From contig OY997592.1 in NCBI GenBank assembly GCA_963921825.1, forward strand, positions 58,610,336 to 58,674,335: a stretch of 64,000 bases of DNA, in the 5' to 3' direction. The notes below the pieces were generated by a model that worked only from the letters and a program-made list of their open reading frames with translations, searched no databases and was not told the DNA's origin. The position numbers and the translations under genes were made by a program. This document shows positions 36,991-47,282 of the stretch, in pieces. Positions within the stretch are counted from its first letter, which is position 1. Each line of letters begins with the position of its first letter. The stretch comes from Erodium maritimum (Eukaryota > Streptophyta > Magnoliopsida > Geraniales > Geraniaceae).

Positions 36991-38851
36991 CTTGTTTGTA
37001 AGGCTTTTTGAGGGTTCATCATCCCTTGTCCTCTTCCTTTATCTCACATGAATGTATTCATGAATTCTTTCTGAGATCAAACAAGGAACAAAGGTTTCGA
37101 ACCCCTCCTCGCTTGCAACCGCCACCCCTTTTTCTTCTTCATCTCCATTGGCGCCAGTCATGATTTTCGGTGGTGACCTGCTCCTCTCCCTTCCTTCCCC
37201 TTCCCTTTTACCCCCTTCTTCTCTTCTCTTGCTCACCTCCTCTCCTGAACATCTTCTTTTGGTTTAGCTTTCTCCCTCCGACACGGTGGTAGTGACAGCC
37301 TCTTCGCCTTCTCCGGACTCTAGTTGTAGATCCGGATTTTGGGACATCGTTTCTCGACCTTCTGATTCGTAGATGGGTATGGATCTAGGACATCGTCCCT
37401 GGTGGTTCGGTAAAGGCCGTTCTTCTCCGTGGTTGCTCGCTGTAACTAGTTGTGGATGGTCGTTCACTGGTAGCTCTTTTTTGCCCCATTTGTGTGTGCT
37501 TGGTTCGTGTGGTCTCTAGCGAGCACTCTCATGGTTCGTCATAGCTCTAATGTCCTTGTTGTTATCCAGCTCCATTCGTGTGGGCACCAGCGATGGGCTC
37601 GTGGTTCGTCGGCGTTTGGAGATCGGGTCTCGTCTGCACGAGACTAGGACGATTGCTCTGTTTTGGGATCTTGGTGACTGATTTTGGTCCAAATCTCGTC
37701 ACCCGCGAACTTTCTAGCGTTTTGTTTCAGATCCAACCAGTGGATCTGGACGACTCGCTCCCGGTGCTCCCGTATGTTGTTCTCCAGTTCTTGCCTCTCT
37801 GTTTCAGGTAACTCTCTGGCGACTCTTTTGTGAGTTAACGTGGAACACATTTCTCAATCTTACTGGTCGAATATTGTGTGGATCTGCTCAAGCTGTGACT
37901 CTTCGTTGGCTGTTGTGGTGTTGGCCCCAACTCGCCAGAGTTCCTTTTCGATTTTGATCTTTTTCAGTTGAGGTATCCTACTTCTTATTTGTTGTAGTTC
38001 CCTACGCTGGCTTTGAATCGTTTATGTTTGGTTTTCTACTGTTTCCTTTCACTACGATGGTAAGGGTTCACCGGTCTTAGGTGTTGGTCGCCGATGAGTT
38101 GTTTGGGAATTTGTGCATATTGTTAGATTACCTTCAGTTTTGATTCAGGGTTTAGTGTGTTCTGATGAGATTCATCCACTGGAGTTGTCTCCGTCGTTAG
38201 TTGTGTTGGCCGCCGGTGAGTTGTTTGGGAATTTGTGCATATTTGTTAGATTACCTTTAGTTTTGATTCAAGGTCTAGTGTGTTCCGATGAGATTCATCC
38301 ACTAGAGCTGTCTCTGTCGTTTGCGGTGTTGGTCGCCGGCTTGGTATTGACTATATTCCTCTCTTTGTGAGAGGTTGATGGTCCTATTGAGATGAGGTAC
38401 TCTACAATTTCAAGTTCAGGTTTCAGTTGTTTTTTTTCTTGAAGTTCATGGTAAGGAAATTTGGGTTTCAGGCTTTTTTATTGCTCTTGTTGACTTTAGT
38501 TTCCTTATTGTTTGTAAAATCCGGTTCTTAGACCTTTCTTCTTGTTGTTGTTTAGTTTCTCCCCCTTGTTGGGATTAGTTGAGGCTACAATTATATGCCA
38601 GCACTCGCGTCTTTCTTGGTTGTATGTATGTCTGGTCCTGTGAATAGATCTGATATTCTGGTTCATCCTCTTGTTGGGATTGTTTGAGGTTGTGTTTGTA
38701 TGCCAATACTTTTGCCTGTTTCTAGTTGTAGAGATGTCTGATCCTTTGGAATGCTCCTGTATGTTTTTTGAGGGTTCGATCCTAGACCTTTGTTTTCTCT
38801 TCAAAAACAAGCCCTTTTAATTTAAATTTATACTACTGATAAAAAAAATGA
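36991..38851 (+). mobile_element. Retroposon-like block with A-rich tail
   Basis: This pyrimidine-rich block ends in TTTTAATTTAAATTTATACT, then CTGATAAAAAAAA, at about 38817-38849. The block at 43240-45327 ends in nearly the same way, and both contain a CTTGTTG / TTGAGGTTG / ATGCCAGCACT-like module near the 3' end. I infer two insertions of one non-LTR family. No reverse-transcriptase domain could be read, so it could be a non-coding retroposon or a 5'-truncated LINE. Confidence 0.5.
38083..38343 (+). repeat. 122-bp tandem duplication
   Basis: Two full copies and the start of a third of a unit of about 122 bp, beginning around GTTGGTCGCCG, lie in direct repeat. Copies differ at only a few positions, for example GATTCAGGG against GATTCAAGG. 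Confidence 0.88.
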
Positions 38852-39402
38852 ATTCATTCTAGTAAAAAAGCACAAACATAGTTACATAGTCAAGATTTGA
38901 AAACAGGTCGTTAGTTAGAAAACGAGGTATCCCTAAATTTCTAAACAATGTCTTCCCAAAGCCCATAAAAGAAAATAAATCAAGTATATAGAATGAACAA
39001 TAATGTGTTATAATTAGGAACCGAAGCCGTGTCAATTTTGGCCGTGTTGACTTGACCCAAACCCAAGGTGGTGGTCTTGCCCTTAGGAACAATTCAGTCA
39101 AACACACAAGTCGGCCGAGAAGTGTAGTTTACTAGGATTACAAACCATCGTGGGGTCTTAGACCGTCTCCTTCACGTTAGGCCATAAATGGCATGAACCC
39201 AGTTTCAAGATCAAACCCTATCCCTAATCAATTACAAGTCAAGTCTGTGGAAAATAACTCATAAATTTGCGCCATTGATTGTTTTGTTTGGGCTCCAAAA
39301 TGAGCAGATTCATAGCAGCCGGTCCAAAATTTCCATGGAGTAATTGACTCGGCATTGGCAACGTTGGTACTAGGTTGCCTATTAGCATTGCTTATCGGTT
39401 TC

Positions 39403-39410
39403 TATAAATA
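39403..39410 (+). promoter_or_regulatory. TATA box of the glucanase gene
   Basis: TATAAATA lies 62-69 bp upstream of the glucanase start codon, an ideal distance for a short plant leader. No competing TATA element occurs in the next 60 bp. Confidence 0.7.
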
Positions 39411-39471
39411 GAATGCAACATGTTATGGTGAACATATAGCAAATACTTGAGTTTGTGTTTTCTTCGGATAT

Positions 39472-41598
39472 ATGGCTTCTTCATCCTTTGTTCTCGCTGG
39501 ATTGCTCCTATTAGGTTTGCACGTAACCACAATCACAGGTATCTCTCCTTCCCACTTCTATGTATTTTACTCTTCTCTCTAATTGGTTGGAACGGCCAAC
39601 AATCCATTTATTTAAGACAAAATAAATTTTATATCAACATTTCATAATTATGTGGCGGGAAACAAATATATAAAATCAGGAACTAATTATCGTCAATTTG
39701 TTTCGTTCAAAAACTGACCGTTGACTTATTAGTTGATCAGATCAGGTTTGTAGATTGAAGGGAATTTCACAAACTAACATTTTCCGTTAGAAATGACAGA
39801 AAACGTTAGAAAAAACTCAAAAAAGTAACAAGTCTACGTTTAAGTTTTTTAGTTCAATAGTTATATGACAATTAGTTGGTGTTTTTTCTAACGTTTTCTG
39901 TCGTTTCTAACGAAAAATGTTAATTTGTATAATTACTTTAAGTCTACACGCATGATCTGATCGACTAATAAGTCAACAGTCAGTTTTTGAAATGTACAAA
40001 TCTATAATAATAATTAGTACATAAGTTTTTCTTTTTCAAACAACAAAAAGTTACCTATAAGTTTTTACAAGTATTTGTTACACAATAAACGTGTTTTTGG
40101 TTAAGTTTGAATACACATTATTATTTGATCATCTACTTTTGACATAGTTTCATGTTATGTTAATAATATATGTGAAACTCTTGGGAATTCAGAAGCACAG
40201 TCAGTAGGCGTTTGCTATGGACGAAACGGCAACAACCTACCGTCCGGTCAAGAGGTTGTGGACTTATACAAAAGCAACGGCATCGGACGGATGAGAATCT
40301 ACGACCCGAACCCGTCGACCCTCGAAGCCCTTCGGGGCTCCGGCATCGAGCTCATCCTGGACGTCCCAAGAGACAAAGTCCAATCCCTGACGGACGGCGG
40401 CGCCGCCTCCTCATGGGTCCAAAGCAACATAGTGGCGTACCCGGACGTGAACTTCAAGTACATCGCCGTGGGAAACGAGATCCACCCCGGGGACGGCGAG
40501 GCCTCCTCAGTCCTCCCCGCCATGCAGAGAGTCCACGACGCCATCGTGGCCGCCAACCTGCAGGACAAGATCAAGGTCTCCACCGCCATAGACACCACCC
40601 TCTTGGCACCTCCCGCCTTCCCGCCGTCGTCGTGCGCCTACGCCGACACCGGCTACATCAGCCCCATCGTCAACTTCCTTGCCACCACTGGGGCGCCCAT
40701 TCTCATCAACGTCTACACTTACTTCAGCCACAAGCAAGACCAACAAAACGTTCCTCTCTCCTACGCTTTGTTCACGGACCCCGGAGTTAGGGTTACCGAT
40801 GGACAATACCAGTAAGTACACAAAAGTTCAAACTGATTTGATTGTATTTATAGTTTTTATCAATTAATTTTCAAATATATCAAAATCTGTTAAGTGTGAC
40901 TAACTCCGTGAAATACTAATTACATGCTTAGCACGTGTTCTAATTTTTGTTTGTTTTAAAATAGCATGCGAAAACTTGATGTCATAACGTAGACCTTTCG
41001 TCTATTCTCAAATCATAACTCTGACCTATCAACTTTTTCTGTTATTCTCTCAACGACCGTTAACCTTAAAGACGAAAAATGTAATAGGTTGTGCTCAACG
41101 TTACTATATTATAATTTCATACGTTTGAAGTTAAAATTTTGTGATAAACGAAAGATGGGGGATTGGACATGAAATAACCCCTTTTATATTTATTTTTTTG
41201 ACATATTGTACTTGTATTTTGTATTAGTAGCTAGTTGAAGTTGACATCTTACTTTTATTTTATATTCTAATAGATACCAGAACATCTTCGATGCAATGGT
41301 CGATTCCCAGTACGCAGCTCTGGAGAAGGTGGGTGGGTCCAATGTGAGGATAGTGGTGTCGGAGAGTGGGTGGCCGTCGGACGGCGGGTTTGCGGCGAGC
41401 CCGGAGAATGCGGGGACATATTACAAGAACTTGGTGGCGCACGTGAAGCAGGGGACTCCGAGGAGGGCAGGGCAGGCTATTGAGACCTACTTGTTTGCCA
41501 TGTTTGATGAGAACTTGAAAGAAGCCGGGATCGAGCAACATTTTGGTGTCTTCTCCCCAACCAAAGCCCCAAAATACCAACTTAGCTTCAATATTTAG
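39472..41598 (+). CDS. Glucan endo-1,3-beta-glucosidase (GH17), three exons
   Basis: This secreted enzyme cuts beta-1,3-glucans such as callose and fungal cell-wall glucan. Exons 39472-39538, 40193-40811 and 41274-41598 join to 336 residues. Residues 1-24 form a signal peptide; the predicted mature start [16 protein letters not shown] matches the pyroglutamate-capped start usual for the family. The acid/base residue is Glu118 in YIAVGNEI and the nucleophile is Glu259 in VVSESGWPS. The protein ends [15 protein letters not shown], without the vacuolar extension of class I enzymes and without a CBM43 or GPI signal, so it is probably apoplastic. Intron 1, in the signal peptide, is usual; intron 2, between GQY and YQN, is not usual in this subfamily and is partly made of repeat DNA. 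The exons are GC-rich. An AATAAA signal lies at 41692. Confidence 0.95.
39701..39998. mobile_element. Foldback MITE in glucanase intron 1
   Basis: Two arms of about 110 bp are inverted repeats. The left arm carries TTCAAAAACTGACCGTTGAC and TTAGTTGATCAGATCA; the right arm carries their reverse complements, ending CAGTCAGTTTTTGAAA. A second matched stretch, TTTTCCGTTAGAAATGACAG, also pairs across the centre. There is no coding capacity. A clear target duplication was not found. Confidence 0.8.
40845..41075. repeat. Left arm of an inverted repeat in glucanase intron 2
   Basis: Blocks here, including CTGTTAAGTGTGACTAACTC near 40888 and CTATTCTCAAATCATAACTC near 41001, recur in reverse complement and in reverse order at 41855-42120. 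The arm fills about half of intron 2 (40812-41273). Confidence 0.75.
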
Positions 41599-41854
41599 TA
41601 TACATATAACTTCTAGTCTTCTGGTTTAATAAGAGAGGATCAATATGAATTCTCTCACCATATGTAACATGGGATTTGTGTTCTTCAATGAAATAAAGTC
41701 ACATTTATCTCATATTATAATTTAGTTACAAGAAAATTTGCTTGCATACGGAAGAGTTATTCTATGTCATAATAATCCCTACCTTTTGTTTGTTACTAAA
41801 TCGTAATCTAAACAACGTAAATTGTTATGTAATAACATTCATCACAACTTTGGC

Positions 41855-42120
41855 ATTTTCCGTCCAAAAGTTTAACGGAGTAATCGGAAAAGTTGATAGT
41901 TTAGAGTTATGATTTGAGAATAAACGAAAAGGTTCACGTTATGATTTAAGAATAAACGAAAAGGTCAACGTTATGATTTGAGAATAAACGAAAAGTTGAA
42001 GTTTCCATTTTAGGAAAGTTTTAGAGCATGTGACTTGTATGTGACTGGTATTTCACGACATCAGTCACACTTAACAAATTTTGATACATTTTGACAATTA
42101 ATTGATAAAACCGATTACTA
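41855..42120. repeat. Right arm of the inverted repeat downstream of the glucanase
   Basis: This is the inverted partner of 40845-41075. It contains a three-copy tandem expansion of about 32 bp with the core GTTATGATTTGAGAATAAAC at 41912-42000, where the left arm has one copy. The two arms enclose exon 3 and the polyadenylation site. Confidence 0.75.
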
Positions 42121-42337
42121 TCTTGATACTTCTCATATATATAAGTTATGATTTGATGTTTGACTTTAATACAAAAAGATGACATGAAGTTTACTCTAAA
42201 TCATATACAAACTATTAATAATACCCTTATACCAAAAAGAACATTACCATCAATTAACTATTTCACAAAATCATACGATCAACTTAAGAATCAACGAGAG
42301 AGTTGTTACATCAAATATTCATATCTATGAAATCCAA

Positions 42338-42838
42338 TTAATCTCCCACGACCATACCCTCCAATGATCTACGGTACGGAAACTCCTCGACCACGTCCCA
42401 TCCCGTCGCTTTAATTTGGTCCAATTCCAGCAACATCCAAGGTTGAATAGTACAAACATTCCTCGTACTCGTGTTCTTCAAATCATCGTCGTCCTCGTAC
42501 TCGTCCCCTCGCGCCGCCTCCAACCCCCACATGAGCTCGGGATCGACCTTAGCGTTCCAATCTACGTCGTCGAGGAAGAGGTCGGGGCTTGGCAACCGGA
42601 CGGTGGGCCTGAGGCCGTTGGTCTCTTGCCAGAAGCGCCTCTTGGCGTCCCGGAAGGCCTTCTCGGCGGCGGAGGAGTTCCAGTTGTTGAGGCGGTGAGC
42701 GTGCTTCTTGCCCTCCACCACTCTCTTCCATGGCATCCCGCCGACTTTGAAGCAGAATAGCTTCTCCAGTTCCGAAGCCGATGTCGGTGACACTGTTCTT
42801 CGGATGACGGCGTCGTTTTTGTTATGCGGTGGTGACAT
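42338..42838 (-). CDS. Conserved plant protein of unknown function, 166 residues
   Basis: A single-exon minus-strand frame starts at an ATG at 42838 and ends just before 42338. The protein begins MSPPHNKNDAVIRRTVSPTS and contains PWKRVVEGKKHAHRL, followed by NWNSSAAEKAFRDAKRRFW and an acidic stretch LPSPDLFLDDVDWN. It has no signal peptide or membrane segment. The block of basic and aromatic residues looks conserved and functional, and I recall similar short uncharacterised plant proteins, but I cannot name a family or function. The coding bias (G/C at third positions) resembles the glucanase exons. A TATATATA box lies about 50 bp upstream on the same strand. It is convergent with the glucanase gene. 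Confidence 0.78.
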   Translation of the reverse strand: MSPPHNKNDAVIRRTVSPTSASELEKLFCFKVGGMPWKRVVEGKKHAHRLNNWNSSAAEKAFRDAKRRFWQETNGLRPTVRLPSPDLFLDDVDWNAKVDPELMWGLEAARGDEYEDDDDLKNTSTRNVCTIQPWMLLELDQIKATGWDVVEEFPYRRSLEGMVVGD

Positions 42839-42884
42839 GTTTGATGAATGAGCAGTGAGTGTTGTTATGTTTGGCTGTGTCTTT

Positions 42885-42896
42885 GTATATATAATA
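42885..42896 (-). promoter_or_regulatory. TATA box of the 166-residue gene
   Basis: Read on the minus strand this is TTATATATACAA, 47-58 bp upstream of the start codon. The distance fits a plant core promoter with a very short leader. Confidence 0.55.
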
Positions 42897-43148
42897 CAGG
42901 GTTGGCTGTAGGTTACGGATTTACCCTTTCCTGTTCTTATTTGATTATGGAAACTTGGTCAGCAAGTTACTTGTTATTAGTCTGATTAATAATTCTGGGT
43001 TTATCTGTATGATCAATATGCTTTCCTTTTTTGTTCTAAGTTATGATTTTAGGAAACTTAAATAGTAACGACATTATATACCTTTCAAAAACAAACATTA
43101 TATGAATAGTAACCATAAATCATAACATTAAGCCAATTATGAAAATAT

Positions 43149-43171
43149 GATATATATATATATATATATAT
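43149..43171. repeat. (TA)n microsatellite
   Basis: A pure TA run of about 22 bp lies upstream of the second retroposon-like block. Confidence 0.9.
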
Positions 43172-43239
43172 TAAAGTCTTGTTTTTTATGATAAATTTTA
43201 AAAACTTGAAGATAAATGAAGGAAAATTTGATATCTCAC

Positions 43240-45327
43240 GGTTTTCATGGTTTGAGAAACCAATGGCTTCGCAGCGGTATGTGGTCGGCCTGTTCTTCTT
43301 CTCTGTTTTGGTTGTGTTTGTCTTCGTGGAGCTAGCTGCAGTGGCTTGTTCCCGGAGCTCGGAGGAGCGAGTTTCTTTGGCCGGATTTTGGCTCGTGGAC
43401 AGCAGGCATGGCAGATCCCTCTTGAACTCCTCGCCGGAGCAGCATAATCCTCATCGGATCTCATTGGCTTGGGTTCTCTTGTCATGGGCGGCGGGCCAGG
43501 TTTGCTTGGGATCCGGGTAGGGTTCAACTGGGTCAGGCCTGAGCAGACTGGTGCGGATCCGGGCCGGAGTGGTGAACCGGGTCGGGTTGGTCAGGCAGGT
43601 ATGGATTCGGGTCGGTTTGGATCCAGTTTGGTTTAACCGGGTCGGGTGATCCGAGTCAGCTTCTCTTTTTTTCTCTGCAGCACTATCCGTTTAGACTGCC
43701 TTTTCTGTTTCTCGGGACCTTGTTTTGGAGGAATCCAAGCTCGCACGTTTGTGTTGGTTTTGGTCTCTTTCCGGGTTTGGCTACGCTCGTGCCCGGTATT
43801 ATTACAGGCTTTTCCCTTCGAGTCCTCATTTGGTTTTGGCATATGAGGAGTTACTAATTTCGGTATCGGAACGCTCATCTCGAGTTCTAGTCTCGAATCC
43901 TCTTTTTGTGGAGATGTCAGTCTTTGGGCGGTGGTGTAGTGGTGGAAGCAGGATTGTTGTTCTTTTTCTAGACTCGTTTGTGATGGTTCTCAAGCGACTT
44001 GTTTCAGATTTACCGTGGGAGGCGTTTCTTGATCGTTTGGATCTTTGATTCGTTGTGAATTTGTTCTCGTCCCTCGTCGCGGATAGTCGGAAGCTCGATG
44101 GTGGCGTCCTGCTTCTCTGTAGGCTTTAGTGTCATATTTTCCTGGGTGCAGGCTGGCTCGTGCTCAGTATAACTGCAGGCCTTCCCCTTCGGGTCCTCGT
44201 CTGGTGTTGGCCGGCGAAGGGTTATAGATATCGGTTTCGGAACACTCAGCTTTAGTCCAGCCTCGTATTCCTAGATTTATTGACTTTCTGCTGCCTGCTT
44301 TTTGGAGTGTTTCGGTTGAAGCTCGGTCGTAGTGTTGCGCTTCTAGGATGGCTTTGGTGTCTGATCTCTCCAGGTTCGGGTTGGTTCAAGCTCGGTATAA
44401 TTACAGGCCTTCCTCTTAGGGTCCTTGCTTGGTGTTGGCCGGAAAGGGGTTACCGATCACGGTTTCGGAACGCTCAGCTCGATTCTAGCCTCGTATCCCC
44501 GGAAGTGATGTCTTGCTCTGTCTGCTTCGAGGTTTATGCTCGTTCTCGGTAGAAATACTGGTCCTCCCCCTTTGGTTCTTTTCTCGGTATAGGTCGGAAG
44601 TGGTTTCAGGGGACTGAGTTCGAGTTGCATCGTCCAGAATCGAGTTGCCCTTGGATTCTGTCGGCGACCTAGATTCTCTTTGCTTGCTGCTGCTTAGGTC
44701 GTCTCTTCTTAGTTCTTCTTGGTTGGTTTTTCCAGATTGTAGTTCCAGCTCTGGTTGTGGGACACGCTTCTTCATCTTTCATGGTGTGGATCGTAGCAGA
44801 GCTACTCTATTTGCATCCGGTGGTTCGTTTGGTCGCTCTTCTGCTTAATGGGTCATTGGAGGTGTCTAGTTTCAGCTTTGGTCGTAGGACGCGCTTCTTC
44901 ATCGTTTCGGGGGTGGATCGTTGCGAAGCTACTCTATCCGCTTCTGGTGGCTCGTTTGGTTCCACTTCATGGTTGGAAAATCCGGCTTACAAGCCCTTTT
45001 GTGCGCTTCATGGTTGAAAATATGGGTGTTAGACCTTCTTCTGTTATTAGTTTAGCGCTTCATGGTTGTAATATCTGGTTATTTATACCTTTATTTGTCT
45101 GGTTTGCTCCGATGTTGGGATGCCAAGGTTCCTTGTATAAGAATGCTCTTTCATTTGTTCACTCCCCTTGTTGAGGTTCACATGAGGTTGTGTTGTCATA
45201 CCAGCGCTCAACTATGTAACTTATTCTTAGTGTCACTCTCTGGTCTGTAGCTAGACCAGCTTGTACTCTTTTCTTACATCTTGAGAGGTTTTAATTTAAA
45301 TTTGCATTCGCTGATAAAAAAAACCAA
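43240..45327 (+). mobile_element. Second retroposon-like block with internal repeats and A-rich tail
   Basis: The right end reads GTTTTAATTTAAATTTGCAT followed by TCGCTGATAAAAAAAA (about 45288-45326), almost the same as the tail at 38849. The interior includes four diverged copies of a GTATAATTACAGGCCTTCC module (43797, 44167, 44398, 44545) at irregular spacing. It also includes a 126-bp tandem duplication around GGACACGCTTCTTCATC (44760 and 44886). No reverse transcriptase could be read. The 5' boundary is uncertain; it may lie near 43240. Confidence 0.5.
43263..43520 (+). CDS. Possible secreted-type small ORF at the start of the block
   Basis: An 85-codon frame starts ATGGCTTCGC and encodes MASQRYVVGLFFFSVLVVFV with FVELAAVACSRSSEE after it, a textbook signal peptide with likely cleavage after about residue 28. 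The rest is short and polar, includes SRHGRSLLNSSPEQHNPHR, and ends in a hydrophobic run before the stop. I do not recognise the family. It may be a captured gene fragment, a real small-peptide gene whose 3' part is spliced elsewhere, or chance. Confidence 0.3.
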   Translation: MASQRYVVGLFFFSVLVVFVFVELAAVACSRSSEERVSLAGFWLVDSRHGRSLLNSSPEQHNPHRISLAWVLLSWAAGQVCLGSG

Positions 45328-45669
45328 TGATATGTTTGAAAATTTGATTGTTAGTGAGAGATATTTTGAACTTTTTATATATTTTTTGGATGAAAGTTAA
45401 CTCAAAAATAATGGCGGGTATTAAATTAATTTTTTTCAGAATAATGGAAAAGTAAAATAAATCTAAGATATTATAATGAATTTAATTTTTTTGTAAAGTA
45501 TTACAATATAAAAATCCTACCTATAATGATTTTAGTTTCTTTAAAGATATTTTTTAATACACCTAAAAGATGTTCTAATTTTAGTCTTCTGATAAAAGTA
45601 TATTAGATAATAATGACATAAACAGTGTTTTCATTGTCTGAGTATGTCAGGTGAAGGAGGTGATCTCTA

Positions 45670-46498
45670 GGGATAGCAAAAAGCCCTGCCCTTTGCAAGG
45701 ACCCGACGTTCCTGCCTCGCATAGGATGGGTTAAGGACGGGATACGAGGAATTAAACGGGGACTTTAACAGGGATGGGGCGGGGACGGGGCAAGCATTCC
45801 CTACTCCGCGGGGAGCCCCTCCCCATACCCCGCACTATTAGTTTTAAAAATAAAATATTTATATATACATAATAATATATACATGTCATGTGTGTCTACA
45901 CGACACACAAGACACAACCACATCCCCATATTCTGTTTTTACATATGATGTTTGCCTACTTATATTTTATATCTAAAAGATAGAAAACTTAGTTAAAATA
46001 TGTCAAATAGTGATTTTTGCTCATTTCACCAATATGAATATGTTATTTGTTTATAAATTAACCAAAGTTCCATGACGAATGAAGTTGCTTCAACTTCAAT
46101 GGGACGATTCTATGTTGTACCATGATGAAGTCTAGTTAGGAACATTAAGTTTTATGTTATAAGATATTTTGTTAAGACATTTTCTGTTATGTGTAAACTA
46201 TTATGAGACACAGATGTCATTGTCATGTGATATTTGTTTTATATGCATGTTGTTTAAAATTAAGGGTTGAGTACGTTGTTTCAAATTATGGATTAAGGAT
46301 TGCGATGTCAAAATATGCATTTTTTTTCGGGTGATGAGAATGAGGCGGGAACGAGGTAGGGAATAAATCCCCCGCGGGGCGAAAAGGGGGAATAAAATCC
46401 CCGTCTCCGCCTCGTTCCCCACGGGGTGGGGTCAACGGGGGCGGGGACGGGGCATGGGACGGGGACGGGGGACGGGGTCCCCGCTCCATTGCCATCCC
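45670..46498. mobile_element. Non-autonomous element with GGGATGGCAA-type termini (hAT-like)
   Basis: The left end reads GGGATAGCAAAAAGCCC and the right end reads TCCATTGCCATCCC, which reversed is GGGATGGCAATGGA. Subterminal DNA at both ends is very rich in GGGGACGGGG or its complement, a pattern widespread in plant hAT-like elements. The middle is AT-rich and non-coding. I did not find a matching 8-bp target duplication, so the exact ends are tentative. Confidence 0.6.
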
Positions 46499-46599
46499 AA
46501 GTGACCACTACGTCCACTTGGTCAAGTATAGAGTAGATTGAATACTTTTTAATAATGATAAATTAAATATTTTATATGGATCATTGTATTCTTTTTTAA

Positions 46600-47282
46600 A
46601 GATAAAATATTGTCGTGCCCACAACTTCAATCGATCGGAGACAAATTTACAATAGAAAAACTAAGAGGCTAGGTTTGAATTTCATCTACGAAATTAGGTT
46701 TTCTTCTATATAGTTGTCGTCGTCCCCTTGTCATATTCCTCCTCCCGAACCGATAACACTACCGCCTCGGCCAATCTTGCTCCTCCTGCAACCCCGAAGA
46801 ATCCTTCCTTCCTTTCACAATCCCCTCACCTTCTTCCCTTATCCCTTTTGACGCGACTTATCAACGTTGCACCTCCTCGAGGTCCGTATATGGATGCCTT
46901 CTTCGCTAGGTCCTCAACATCGGCATATCCCCCAAGAGACAAAGAGACCTCCCCGACCATCTATCGGAGCCAGTCCCTGTCCCATCAACAACATGCAAGC
47001 ATATATGCAGATATGGGGTCACTTGTAACCACAGGTTCAATGACTGTGCAGCGGTATAGACTGGTCTTGCCAAGGGAATCATGAGGTCGGGACCTTCATT
47101 GTACTTATTGGACGCCTTCTCGGACTCGAATACGGTGGAGGCCATTCAGTGCCACTTTGGAGCGTTGTCACTGAAGGACTATGAAGAAGATAATAATGTG
47201 GTAGTGCTAGTCCTTGAGGAGGCTATCCCGACAGCATCAGATAGGCGTTACCGCTATGCGATGACTAGCCGAATTTGTTGTG
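46600..47282. other. Unassigned segment with short frames
   Basis: Overlapping frames at 46728-47084 and 47081-47302 encode Ser/Thr/Pro-rich and mixed sequence without a recognised domain. It may be a decayed element or gene fragment. Confidence 0.3.

Noticed and set aside
40212..40790. A 192-codon frame overlapping glucanase exon 2
   Set aside because: It is the out-of-frame shadow of the GC-rich glucanase exon, which has the catalytic motifs in its own frame.
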